DNA of 64,000 nucleotides from Streptomyces sp. MNU76 (lineage in GTDB: Bacteria; Actinomycetota; Actinomycetes; Streptomycetales; Streptomycetaceae). The position numbers were made by a program, and so were the translations under genes. The notes beneath the pieces were generated by a model, which was not told the DNA's origin, did no database searches, and saw only the letters and a list, made by a program, of their open reading frames with translations. Where the stretch lies: NCBI RefSeq assembly GCF_020982545.1, contig NZ_JAJKLK010000003.1, positions 248,001 to 312,000 on the forward strand, in the 5' to 3' direction. This document shows, in pieces, positions 1 through 10,837 of the stretch; within the stretch, counting starts at the first letter, position 1, and each line of letters starts with the position of its first letter.

Positions 1-396
1 CGCAGCCCGTCGACCCGACAGCGCGTTGCGAGCTGGTGCTGTTCCAGCAGTCCGACAACCGATGGCATCCGCAACCTCCCGGTGAGCGACGACATGACAG
101 GTCACGACTCCCACGGAATCACCGCCCCTACCTCCCGACCAGTGAAAACGCCGCCCTCAAGTTCGGAAAGGCTGTGAGGATGATCTGGTACCGCTTCGAG
201 CGGTGGCCTGACCCGCGGAAAGACTGGCTTTGGCGCCCTGCTGTTGATCTGTCGGCCACCGCGCGGAGCGGTATCTGCTGCCGCCGGGCAGGGGGCGTGT
301 CCCGATAGGGGCCTTCGCGACAGGCACCGTCACAGTCTTGACCTCCCCTGCCCGACGACGGCCACCGGTTCCGAGGCGATCAGGAGACAGGCGACC
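1..396. other. left-edge region without a supported gene
   Basis: No frame here gives a protein I recognise. The sequence lies immediately upstream of an IS110-type transposase remnant and may be the flank of that element. The segment around 381-390 contains a Shine-Dalgarno-like AGGAG that serves the remnant. A gene running in from the left cannot be excluded because the window starts inside it. Confidence 0.4.
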
Positions 397-849
397 TTGC
401 CCAGCATCACGCAGCCCACAGCCCCGTGTCATGTCCCGGCCGACGCCGCGGAGGAGGTTCTGCTAGGCGTCGACACGCATAAGGACTTCCACGCGGCAAC
501 CGTCGTCACCGTCCTCGGCGCCGCGTCGGACGGCCGCAGCTTCCCGGCCACCACCGAGGGCTATCAACAACTTGTCTCCTGGGCACGCTCGTTCGGCGCC
601 CTGCACCGGGCAGGGGTGGAGTGCACCGGCTCCTATGGCGCCGCGCTCGCCCGTTACCTGCGCACCGAGGGCATCGAGGTGACCGAGGTCAACCAGCCTG
701 ACAAGGCAGCGCGCCGACGACGTGGCAAGACCGACGCCGTCGACGCGGAAGCGGCGGCCCGCGCCGTGCTGCTCCCAGAGTCCGTCCGGAACGATCCATC
801 CCCACCGACCACTCCCCAGGCCCAGCTCAACTGCCAACTGACCATGTAG
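397..849 (+). pseudogene. IS110-family transposase, N-terminal remnant
   Basis: The translation carries the start of a DEDD transposase of the IS110 family: VDTHKDFH supplies the first Asp, VECTGSYG the Glu, and GKTDAVDAEAAARAV the last two Asp residues. Full-length family members are about 340-420 aa with a C-terminal Transposase_20 domain holding the catalytic Ser. Here the similarity stops after AARAVLLPE and the frame ends at about 150 aa, so the C-terminal half is missing. I chose the TTG at 397 because AGGAG lies about ten bases upstream; the similarity itself begins near 460. The piece cannot be an active transposase. It marks an old insertion next to the HTH-MurA gene. Confidence 0.75.
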
Positions 850-1246
850 GACACGGTCTTAACCTCTACCACCCGGATTTAACGAACTACCGGTAGTGCA
901 AGCAACCCCCATCCAGCTGGTGATTCCAGGCCGACGGCCGAAGGGCATTACCAAATCGGCAAGGGGCGCCGCCTCGGCACCGTAATGGCTACCGGGGTGG
1001 CTTGCCGGGTCTTCGACATGGGTGCCGACGGTCGACCAGACACGGTCGGCGTGACGCGACCGACACCGGACGTTGCGAGGCCACTTCGGGGACAACCCCC
1101 CGTAAGGACTGACGAGTAATCAGATATCTCTGACGTATCGTCGGCCATTCAAGATCATCTTGCACGTGCGTTGCACAAGGTGTTGAAGAACAACAGTGAT
1201 CAGTGGAGGGTCGTGAAAATGAGTATCCACAGGTCAGCAGGCATTT
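850..1246. other. intergenic stretch, no gene seen
   Basis: About 400 bases between the transposase remnant and the 3' end of the HTH-MurA gene. No reading frame gives a recognisable product. It contains a short palindromic patch, CAGATATCTCTG at 1121-1132. It may include the degraded remainder of the IS110 element, but I could not recognise C-terminal transposase sequence. Confidence 0.4.
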
Positions 1247-1288
1247 CGCGGTGCCGTGCCCCTTGCCTCCAAGGGGCACGGCACCGCG
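1247..1288 (-). terminator. strong hairpin after the HTH-MurA gene
   Basis: A perfect 19-bp inverted repeat (1247-1265 with 1270-1288) around a 4-base CCTC loop starts five bases beyond the stop codon of the minus-strand gene. There is no T-run, as is common for Streptomyces terminators. Confidence 0.75.
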
Positions 1289-1292
1289 CCGA

Positions 1293-2822
1293 TCAGATGT
1301 CCCGGAAGATCTCGATCTGTGCCCCCACCGTGTTGAGGCGTTCCGCGAGGTCCTCGTAGCCGCGGTTGATGACGTAGACGTTGCGGAGCACGGACGTGCC
1401 CTCGGCGGCCATCATCGCGAGGAGGACGACCACGGCGGGACGCAGGGCGGGCGGGCACATCATCTCGGCGGCGCGCCAGCGGGTCGGGCCCTCGACCAAC
1501 ACCCGGTGCGGGTCGAGGAGTTGGAGGCGACCGCCGAGGCGGTTGAGGTCGGTGAGGTAGATCGCCCGGTTGTCGTAGACCCAGTCGTGGATGAGGGTCT
1601 GGCCCTGCGCGGAAGCGGCGATGGCCGCGAAGAACGGGACGTTGTCGATGTTCAGCCCGGGGAACGGCATGGGGTGGATCTTGTCGATCGGCGCCTGGAG
1701 CTTCGAGGGCCGGACGGTGAGGTCCACCAGGCGCGTACGGCCGTTGTCGGCGAAGTACTCCGGTGAGCGGTCGTGGTCGAGCCCCATCTCCTCCAGGACC
1801 GCCAGCTCGATCTCCAGGAACTCGATCGGTACCCGGCGCACGGTCAGTTCGGACTCGGTGACGACCGCCGCCGCGAGCAGACTCATGGCCTCGACCGGGT
1901 CCTCGGAGGGGGAGTAGTCGACGTCCACGTCGATGTGCGGCACCCCGTGCACGGTGAGCGTGGTGGTGCCGATGCCCTCCACCCGTACGCCGAGGGCCTC
2001 CAGGAAGAAGCAGAGGTCCTGGACCATGTAGTTGGACGAGGCGTTGCGGATGACGGTGACGCCGTCGTGGCGGGCGGCGGCGAGCAGCGCGTTCTCGGTC
2101 ACCGTGTCGCCGCGCTCGGTCAGTACGATCGGACGGCCGGGCGTGACGGAGCGGTCCACCTCGGCGTGGTACAGCCCCTCGGTGGCCGTGATGTCGAGAC
2201 CGAACCGGCGCAGCGCGATCATGTGCGGCTCGATCGTCCGCGTCCCGAGGTCGCAACCGCCCGCGTACGGCAGCTTGAAGTGGTCCATTCGGTGCAGCAG
2301 CGGGCCGAGGAACATGATGATCGAGCGGGTGCGGCGGGCCGCCTCCGCGTCGATCGCGTCGAGGTCCACCGCGGCCGGCGGCACGATCTCCAGGTCGACA
2401 CCGCCGTTGATCCACCGGGTGCGTACGCCGATCGAGCCGAGCACCTCCAGAAGGCGGTACACCTCCTCGATACGGGCCACCCTGCGCAGCACTGTGCGCC
2501 CCTTGTTCAACAAGGAGGCGCACAGCAGCGCGACACACGCGTTCTTGCTGGTCTTCACGTCGATCGCGCCCGACAGCCGACGCCCGCCGACCACCCGCAG
2601 ATGCATCGGACCCGCGTAACCCAGCGAGACGATCTCACTGTCCAGGGCCTCACCGATTCGGGCGATCATCTCAAGGCTGATGTTTTGATTACCGCGCTCG
2701 ATTCGATTCACCGCGCTCTGGCTCGTACCGAGGGCGTCCGCCAACTGCGACTGTGTCCAGCCACGGTGCTGCCGTGCGTCACGGATGAGCTTGCCGATGC
2801 GTTCGAGGTAGTCGTCTGCCAT
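1293..2822 (-). CDS. MurA-like UDP-GlcNAc carboxyvinyltransferase with N-terminal HTH
   Basis: This 509-aa protein joins a Cro/CI-type helix-turn-helix (residues about 5-65, with the WTQSQLADALGTSQSAVNR helix pair) to an EPSP-synthase/MurA fold (about 72-505). MurA adds enolpyruvate from PEP to UDP-GlcNAc, the first committed step of peptidoglycan synthesis. The counterpart of the catalytic Cys is kept (AGGCDLGTR, Cys190), as are Lys93-Asn94 of the substrate loop (SKNA) and an Asp in the PGLNID segment. Plain MurA is about 420-450 aa, so the extra length is the HTH. Streptomyces usually encode a separate housekeeping MurA, so this is likely the second paralogue, and its exact substrate is uncertain. 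The HTH suggests DNA binding, perhaps at the palindrome 12 bases upstream. The ATG at 2822 has no clear Shine-Dalgarno sequence, so the mRNA may be leaderless. Confidence 0.9.
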   Translation of the reverse strand: MADDYLERIGKLIRDARQHRGWTQSQLADALGTSQSAVNRIERGNQNISLEMIARIGEALDSEIVSLGYAGPMHLRVVGGRRLSGAIDVKTSKNACVALLCASLLNKGRTVLRRVARIEEVYRLLEVLGSIGVRTRWINGGVDLEIVPPAAVDLDAIDAEAARRTRSIIMFLGPLLHRMDHFKLPYAGGCDLGTRTIEPHMIALRRFGLDITATEGLYHAEVDRSVTPGRPIVLTERGDTVTENALLAAARHDGVTVIRNASSNYMVQDLCFFLEALGVRVEGIGTTTLTVHGVPHIDVDVDYSPSEDPVEAMSLLAAAVVTESELTVRRVPIEFLEIELAVLEEMGLDHDRSPEYFADNGRTRLVDLTVRPSKLQAPIDKIHPMPFPGLNIDNVPFFAAIAASAQGQTLIHDWVYDNRAIYLTDLNRLGGRLQLLDPHRVLVEGPTRWRAAEMMCPPALRPAVVVLLAMMAAEGTSVLRNVYVINRGYEDLAERLNTVGAQIEIFRDI

Positions 2823-2834
2823 GAGGGAGAGGTT

Positions 2835-2850
2835 ATCTCAGATATGAGAT
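2835..2850. promoter_or_regulatory. candidate operator before the HTH-MurA gene
   Basis: ATCTCAGATATGAGAT is an inverted repeat (ATCTCA / TGAGAT, 4-base spacer) 12 bases upstream of the start codon, where it would overlap the core promoter if the transcript is leaderless. The same ATCTC-N6-GAGAT layout occurs upstream of aconitase at 5328-5343. Binding by the gene's own HTH domain is inferred. Confidence 0.5.
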
Positions 2851-2968
2851 GGCGCCTCTTGAGGGGTCCGTTGGGGGTGTGGCGCGGGCCCGTTCAGGTG
2901 ACGGCAGGCGAGGTCAGGCGATGTCGGGTGTAGCCAGGTGGCGTCAGCTGAGGGGACGTCAGCCGGGC

Positions 2969-3166
2969 TCAGTGGCGCCGCGCGTTGCTGGTGCGGCGCC
3001 AGCCGAAGGGGCCGGGCAGGTCCATCGAGGTCGTACGGCGTCCCGTGCTGCTGTGGGTGCGGCGGGGGCCGTTGCGGCCGCCGGTGGTGATGGACCAGGA
3101 GCGCTTGTTGATGTTCAGTCGCACACCCGGCAGGATCCGAAAGCTCTTGCGGAACGTGAGCGGCAT
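2969..3166 (-). CDS. DUF4236 small basic protein
   Basis: A 65-aa protein beginning MPLTFRKSFRILPGVRLNIN, the signature opening of DUF4236 (F-x-R-K-S-x-x-x-x-P-G-x-R-x-N). The family is normally about 55-70 aa, sometimes fused to longer C-terminal regions, and has no known function. It is predicted to form a short beta-rich module. The ATG at 3166 is fixed by an excellent GGAAGGAGG ribosome site 5-6 bases upstream. It follows the VOC gene on the same strand after about 95 bases and could be co-transcribed with it. Basic residues dominate the C-terminal third (GRRTTS, WRRTSNARRH), which is compatible with nucleic-acid binding, but that is only a guess. Confidence 0.8.
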   Translation of the reverse strand: MPLTFRKSFRILPGVRLNINKRSWSITTGGRNGPRRTHSSTGRRTTSMDLPGPFGWRRTSNARRH

Positions 3167-3261
3167 GTCTGCCTCCTTCCCGATGCCGAACGGGTACCCC
3201 GCTCTTCGCCGGGCATCCCCACCCGTGTACGGCAACTGGGCGTTCCCCGGAGCCAATTGCC

Positions 3262-3984
3262 TCAGCGCGGCGGCAGTACACAGAACTCGTGGCCGTCGGG
3301 GTCGACCAGTACCGCCCAGTCGACCCGGCCCTGGCCGATGTCCACGGGGGCCGCGCCGAGGGAGACGAGGCGGTCGATCTCGTCGCGCAGATCGCTGCCG
3401 GCGGACGGGACGAGGTCGAAGTGGAGGCGGTACTTCCCGACCTTCGGGGCCAGCGGCGGACCGCCCCAGGTGATCTTCGGGCCGCCGTGCGGCGACTGGA
3501 TCGCGGTCTCCTCGTCCTGGTCCCAGACCAGGGGCCAGCCCAGGGCCCGGCTCCAGAAGTACCCGACCTCCTGTGAACCGTCGCTCGCGAGCGCGCCGAT
3601 GAATCCGCAGCCGGCGAGGAAGGTGTTGCCCGGCTCGATGACACAGAACTCGTTGCCCTCGGGGTCGGCGAGGACCACGTGGGTCTCTTCGGGGAGCTGG
3701 CCGATATCGATGTGACGGCCGCCGAGCTCCAGCGCCCGTTCCACGACCCGCCGTTGGTCGTCGAGGGAGGTGCTGGTCAGGTCGAAGTGCGTCTGGTTGG
3801 GGACGGTCTTCTTCTCCTGGCTGGGCAGGAAGCGCAGGCGGAGCCCGCTGTCGTCGTTCGGCGCGAGCGCGATGCCTCCGTAGGGGTCCTCGGTCGTCTC
3901 CCGGCCCAGGAGGCCGGCCCAGAAGCGCGCGAGTTCGTCGGGGTCGTTCGCGTCCAAGGTGAGCGCGTGGAGGTGGGAAGTCAT
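3262..3984 (-). CDS. VOC-family protein with two glyoxalase-like domains
   Basis: The 240-aa product has two tandem vicinal-oxygen-chelate modules (about 1-118 and 119-240), each ending in the typical D-P-x-G-x-E-F-C-V motif (ADPEGNEFCVIE and VDPDGHEFCVLP). The family includes glyoxalase I, ring-cleaving dioxygenases and antibiotic-binding proteins. The substrate cannot be read from sequence, and Streptomyces have many such paralogues. I place the start at the ATG at 3984 (MTSHLHALTLDA), where the first beta strand begins and a GGAGA lies about ten bases upstream. An ATG-like start nine codons further up lacks a better ribosome site. Cytoplasmic, with no signal or membrane segment. Confidence 0.85.
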   Translation of the reverse strand: MTSHLHALTLDANDPDELARFWAGLLGRETTEDPYGGIALAPNDDSGLRLRFLPSQEKKTVPNQTHFDLTSTSLDDQRRVVERALELGGRHIDIGQLPEETHVVLADPEGNEFCVIEPGNTFLAGCGFIGALASDGSQEVGYFWSRALGWPLVWDQDEETAIQSPHGGPKITWGGPPLAPKVGKYRLHFDLVPSAGSDLRDEIDRLVSLGAAPVDIGQGRVDWAVLVDPDGHEFCVLPPR

Positions 3985-4132
3985 CGCGTGGGATCTCCGA
4001 TCCGCCGGCACGGCCGCGGACAGGGCCGGTTCCCCCGCCCATGAGGAACAACCATGCTAGGAAGCCAGGGAAACGCCCCGCAACGCATTAAGAACGCAGC
4101 GACACAACGCCCGCCTGGCGCGGACCGGCCTC

Positions 4133-4149
4133 CGCTCCCGGCCGGAGCG
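4133..4149 (-). terminator. short hairpin after the phosphotransferase gene
   Basis: CGCTCC (4133-4138) pairs with GGAGCG (4144-4149) across a CGGCC loop, four bases beyond the minus-strand stop codon at 4153. The stem is short, so this is a tentative terminator. Confidence 0.4.
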
Positions 4150-4152
4150 ACA

Positions 4153-5049
4153 TCACTCCGGCGACCCCAGAAGGCGGTCGAGTGTCCGGCGCCCCATGGC
4201 GCTCATCGCCGGATTGCTCTCGACGTAGTACCAGACGAGACCCATCGCCTGTTCGAACGCCCATGCCCTGCCGCGCTCCCACTCCAGATCGTCACAGCCC
4301 AGCGCCCGCCGGAACACCTGTCGCGGTCCTGTCCGCAGCAGGTGCCAGGCGCCGACCAGATCCAGCGCGGGGTCGGCCGGGCCGAACCCGCCGGTGTCGA
4401 GTACGCCGCTGAGCCGGTCTCCCGTGACCAGCACGTTGCCGGGGATCAGGTCGCCGTGGCTCATCACGTCGGCGCTCGTGCGGGGCAGTTCCCGGAGGCG
4501 GTTCCACAACCGGCGCAGCCGGGGCACGTCGAGCAGGTCCTCGCTCCGCGCGAAGCACGTCGCCATCCACTCGTCGTGGTGGGTGAGCACGCCGCCGCGA
4601 TTGTCGCCGTCGAAGACCCGGCCCCGTGTCCCGGCGTCCCGCAGGGCCTCGACGAAGGCCGCGAGGTCCTCGGCGAAGGCGTCGGACCCACTTGGGTCGG
4701 CATCGGCGGCGACCGTGCCCGGCAGCCAGGTCTGGACCGACCACGGCATGGGGTACCCCGCTCCGGGCTCTCCCAGGGCGACGGGTTTCGGGACGGGGAA
4801 CGGGGAGACCCCTGCCAGCTCCGCGCTCGCCAGGGCCTCCCGCTCCAGCACCGCCAGCGCCTCGGCGGGATCGGCCGGACGCAGGGGGAGACGCGCGGAG
4901 AGGTCGGCACCGATGCGGAAGATGGCGTTGACCGTCCCGGTCGACGGCACGCGCCGGATCGCCCTGCCGCTCCACCGGGGGAACTGCTCGCGGATCAGGG
5001 CCTCGACGGTCTCGGTGGCCACGTCCACTTGGTCGACGTGCATGGTCAT
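4153..5049 (-). CDS. aminoglycoside phosphotransferase (APH) family kinase
   Basis: A 298-aa protein of the APH/choline-kinase fold. The catalytic loop HGDLIPGN (His198, Asp200, Asn205) and the metal-binding Asp218 of VLDTGGFGPADP are visible. Such enzymes transfer phosphate from ATP to small hydroxylated molecules. Many Streptomyces members are annotated as resistance kinases without evidence, and I make no claim for antibiotic resistance. A purine-rich GGGGGAGGG lies about ten bases before the ATG at 5049; an in-frame ATG two codons later is also possible. The gene diverges from aconitase across a 424-base regulatory region. Confidence 0.8.
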   Translation of the reverse strand: MTMHVDQVDVATETVEALIREQFPRWSGRAIRRVPSTGTVNAIFRIGADLSARLPLRPADPAEALAVLEREALASAELAGVSPFPVPKPVALGEPGAGYPMPWSVQTWLPGTVAADADPSGSDAFAEDLAAFVEALRDAGTRGRVFDGDNRGGVLTHHDEWMATCFARSEDLLDVPRLRRLWNRLRELPRTSADVMSHGDLIPGNVLVTGDRLSGVLDTGGFGPADPALDLVGAWHLLRTGPRQVFRRALGCDDLEWERGRAWAFEQAMGLVWYYVESNPAMSAMGRRTLDRLLGSPE

Positions 5050-5326
5050 GCGCGCGGGCCCTCCCCCGGTTCCGGCGCGGAGGCCGGACGCCGGACGCGC
5101 TCCAGACGATCAGGAACGACAACCAGGTATTCATCCGCCAGGGGCCGGATCAACCGAGATTTTCGGTCCCCTGGTGGTTTCCTGGCGGTCCCCGGGCCGT
5201 CGGCGGGCCGCCGGCGGGCGCCCCCAGGCGGTCCCCGCGCCGCCGGGCGGACGGGGCGCAGGCGGCGGAGATTGGCGCACGCCACATTGGGCCGGGCATG
5301 ACCAGCCCGCGCCCATGTACTACTGT

Positions 5327-5344
5327 TATCTCGACATCGAGATA
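5327..5344. promoter_or_regulatory. 18-bp palindrome upstream of aconitase
   Basis: TATCTCGA-CA-TCGAGATA is a perfect 8-bp inverted repeat with a 2-base spacer, 130-147 bases upstream of the aconitase start, in the divergent region shared with the phosphotransferase gene. Its ATCTC-N6-GAGAT core matches the element before the HTH-MurA gene. The binding protein is unknown. Confidence 0.6.
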
Positions 5345-5386
5345 TCTGCCGAGGCGCACTGCGGCCGCCACCCCGGTAAGGGGTGC

Positions 5387-8191
<2,805 letters not shown>

Positions 8192-8207
8192 CCTGATGTG
8201 AACGAGC

Positions 8208-8247
8208 GCCCCGCCCCCCTGCATCTCGCGCACGGGGGGGGCGGGGC
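8208..8247 (+). terminator. 12-bp GC hairpin after aconitase
   Basis: GCCCCGCCCCCC (8208-8219) pairs perfectly with GGGGGGCGGGGC (8236-8247) around a 16-base loop, 17 bases after the acnA stop codon. No T-run follows. Confidence 0.7.
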
Positions 8248-8855
8248 ACTCGCGCTCGACGGTGCGGAAGACGCGCCTGTTGCCGTTCGCCTTCGGGCTG
8301 TACACACGACGTACGGGCTTGGGGGCGGGCCTGGGGTCAGCACATACCTGCCGTGCCATCTCCCACCCCCGCATCTCCGGAGTCGGAGCCTTCTCCCCAT
8401 CCCATCCCGCCCGTCTTCTTTCCGGTGCCGACCTGGCAGACCCGCCTGACACCCGTCAACGTGTTGGCCTTGGACCGCAGCATCAGCTGTTGCCGGTTAC
8501 GCACCTGCTTCATGTCACCCTCGCGGGCAGCCCTGAGAATCCTCTGAGGCAGCCGCTTCAAGCCGGATCCGGCGCGGCAGCACCGTGGCGGCCGGCCGCG
8601 TGCCCCGGAAGCGACAGCGCAACCCCCGGCCCTCGCACGGGCCGCCGGCCCGGTCCCCTGCGCCCCGGCCCGTGACAGCAAGCTGTGCGGAACGCCTCAC
8701 TATGCGTTGGCGGTCGTTTATAGTTCACCGACGATCGCGGCCGTCCATGCGGAGTGCCTTCTCCTCCCACACCACTCAGGCTCCGCGGTCGGATGACCAC
8801 GCGCCGGCATCTCGGGTCGGGTGCGGAAGCAGGCATGGAAAGGGGAAACGGGGCA
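8248..8855. other. 608-base intergenic region before the exopolysaccharide locus
   Basis: No frame gives a recognisable protein. It separates the conserved aconitase gene from the first exopolysaccharide gene. A relatively AT-rich patch near 8709-8728 (GTTTATAGTTCACC) contains a TATAGT that could be the -10 element of the LCP gene promoter, with a start site roughly 120 bases upstream of its ATG. This is the likely left boundary of the exopolysaccharide locus. Confidence 0.4.
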
Positions 8856-9962
8856 ATGGCAGAGGCGATGTCATCGGCCGACGAGGACAGGCAGGCGGAT
8901 TCCTCCTCTCCCGGCTCCGTGCCCGGCCCCCGCCGTACGTCCGCCCGTCGCCGGACGCTGCGCATCCTCGGTATCGGGTGCGCCGTCGTCCTCCTCGGCG
9001 CCGCGGGGACCGGGTGGTGGATGTACCGCAGCCTGGACAGCAACATCAAGGGCGTGGACATCGACGGGGCCCTGGGGGACAACCGTCCAAGGAAGGCTTC
9101 CGCCGCGCTACAGGCGACCGACATCCTGGTGCTGGGGTCGGACTCCCGCGCGGGTGACAACGCGGAACTCGACAGCGGCGCGGTCAGCGGTGCCCGTTCG
9201 GACACGGCGCTGGTGCTGCACGTCTCCGAGAACCGCTCCGAGGCCGTCGCGGTCAGCATCCCCCGCGACACCCTCGTCGACCGGCCGTCCTGCACCAGGG
9301 CGAACGGCACCGAACTGGGTCCGGCCGCCCGCGTGATGTTCAACTCGGTCTACTCCGCTGCCGGTTCAGCCTGTGTGGTGAAGACCGTGGAGCAGATGTC
9401 CGGGGTGCGGATCGACCACCTCCTGGAGATCGACTTCGCCGGCTTCAAGGAACTGGTCGACGACATAGGCGGCGTGACGGTCGACGTCCGCGAACCCATT
9501 CACGACACCAAGGGCGGTTTCACCCTGGACGCCGGAACCCACCGTCTGAACGGCGCCGACTCCCTGAGGTTCGTCCGCACCCGCTACGGCTACCGCGACG
9601 GCAGCGACCTGGGGCGGATAGGCCTCCAGCAGCAGTTCCTGACGGCCCTGCTCAGCGAGGTGAAGAAGCAGGACCTGCTGGGCAGCCCCGTGAAGTCCTA
9701 CCGGATCGCCCAGTCCATGACCAAGGCGCTGACCACGGACTCCGAACTCGCCTCGCTGACCGCACTGGCCGACTTCGGGCGCAGCATGAACGGCATCGAC
9801 CCCGGCTCCCTCGAGACCGTCATGCTGCCGGTGAAGTACGACAAGGCCGATCCCAACCGAGTCGTGGCGGCCGAGCCGCAGGCTTCCGAGCTGTGGGAGG
9901 CTGTTCGGCAGGACGCGGCGATCCCGGCCTCGGCGAAGAAGTCTCCGGCGTCCGCGGGCTGA
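8856..9962 (+). CDS. LytR-CpsA-Psr (LCP) family cell-wall glycopolymer ligase
   Basis: A 368-aa type II membrane protein: short cytoplasmic N-terminus rich in Arg, one membrane segment (ILGIGCAVVLLGAAGTGWWM) and an extracellular LCP domain. LCP hallmarks are present in order: DILVLGSDSRAG, RSDTALVLHV, SIPRDT, the FAGFKELVDDIGGV segment, and the RFVRTRYGYRDGSDLGRIGLQQ run with the conserved Arg residues that bind the polyprenyl pyrophosphate. LCP enzymes move undecaprenyl-linked polymers onto peptidoglycan. First in an exopolysaccharide locus, this one probably attaches the polymer, or a portion of it, to the wall. The ATG at 8856 follows GGAAAGGGGAA at good spacing; another ATG at 8835 is possible. 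A second, non-catalytic LCP C-terminal domain is absent. Confidence 0.9.
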   Translation: MAEAMSSADEDRQADSSSPGSVPGPRRTSARRRTLRILGIGCAVVLLGAAGTGWWMYRSLDSNIKGVDIDGALGDNRPRKASAALQATDILVLGSDSRAGDNAELDSGAVSGARSDTALVLHVSENRSEAVAVSIPRDTLVDRPSCTRANGTELGPAARVMFNSVYSAAGSACVVKTVEQMSGVRIDHLLEIDFAGFKELVDDIGGVTVDVREPIHDTKGGFTLDAGTHRLNGADSLRFVRTRYGYRDGSDLGRIGLQQQFLTALLSEVKKQDLLGSPVKSYRIAQSMTKALTTDSELASLTALADFGRSMNGIDPGSLETVMLPVKYDKADPNRVVAAEPQASELWEAVRQDAAIPASAKKSPASAG

Positions 9963-10043
9963 ACCGCCGAGCCCCGAGGAGGCGGCACCAGGGGTGTTGT
10001 CATCATGGACACACACGCAAGCGGGAAAGCACAGGGGGTGCCG

Positions 10044-10823
10044 ATGACGGAGGTGAGTGACAGAGCCGCCGGAGCGGGGATGTCGTTGGGCGAGGCGCTC
10101 GGACGGCTGCGGGGTGCGCAGAAGCGCGCCGGCGGGGTGTCGCTGTATTCGAGGTTCGTCAATCGCCCCACGGGCCGGTTGCTGGCGGCCGGCTCGTACG
10201 TCGCCGGACTGACTCCCAACCAGGTGACGCTGATCAGCGCCGGGTTCAGCTTCGGCGGCGTGGCGGTGCTCGCCTTCGCCGAGCCGTCGTGGGGAACGGG
10301 CTTGGTGGTGTGGCTGGCGCTGGCTGTCGGGTTCGCCTTCGACTCCGCGGACGGGCAGCTGGCACGGCTGCGGGGTGGCGGAAGCCCGGCGGGCGAGTGG
10401 CTGGACCACGTGGTGGACTGCGCCAAGATCACGGCCCTGCACACCGCCGTACTGCTCACCCTCTACCGCCACTCAGGACACTTCGGCGCAGGCTCCGACG
10501 CATGGCTGGCACTCCCCCTGGGGTTCCTCTTCGCCGCGATCGTCACGTTCTTCGGCGGTCTGCTCACCGAGCAGCTGAAGCCGAAGCCCGCCCCAGGCAG
10601 CGCCCCCGCGCCGCCGTCGACCCTGCGTGCGGTGGCGCTGCTCCCGGTCGACCACGGCGTCTTCTGCCTGGTGTTCCTGCTGCTGGGCGGGGGAGAGCTG
10701 TTCCTGTGGGGGTACGCGCTGCTGGGCGCGGCGGCGGTGCTCTACCTGCCGCTGTTCCTGGCCAAGTGGTTCCGGGAGCTCAGCCGCCCGGCCGCGGCCG
10801 CCGCGGGGCGGACGGGAATGTGA
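10044..10823 (+). CDS. CDP-alcohol phosphatidyltransferase family membrane enzyme
   Basis: The 259-aa protein holds the complete CDP-OH-P catalytic signature D-x2-D-G-x2-A-R-x8-G-x3-D-x3-D at residues 100-125 (starting DSADGQLAR). The family joins a CDP-activated donor to an alcohol and releases CMP, acting within the membrane. About five or six hydrophobic segments are visible. The usual substrates are CDP-diacylglycerol, or CDP-inositol/CDP-alcohol in extremophile solutes. The adjacent cytidylyltransferase could supply a CDP-alditol, so decoration or priming of the polymer with a phospho-alditol is plausible. Start: the ATG at 10044 has AGGGGG about five bases upstream; the ATG at 10005 is less well placed. 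It runs convergently with the next gene, leaving 14 bases between stops. Confidence 0.85.
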   Translation: MTEVSDRAAGAGMSLGEALGRLRGAQKRAGGVSLYSRFVNRPTGRLLAAGSYVAGLTPNQVTLISAGFSFGGVAVLAFAEPSWGTGLVVWLALAVGFAFDSADGQLARLRGGGSPAGEWLDHVVDCAKITALHTAVLLTLYRHSGHFGAGSDAWLALPLGFLFAAIVTFFGGLLTEQLKPKPAPGSAPAPPSTLRAVALLPVDHGVFCLVFLLLGGGELFLWGYALLGAAAVLYLPLFLAKWFRELSRPAAAAAGRTGM

Positions 10824-10837
10824 CGTAGCGACAGGGT

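Noticed and set aside
1121..1132. CAGATATCTCTG as a third copy of the ATCTC-N6-GAGAT element
   Set aside because: It has AGATATCTC but the second arm is not at the right distance, and no start codon lies nearby.
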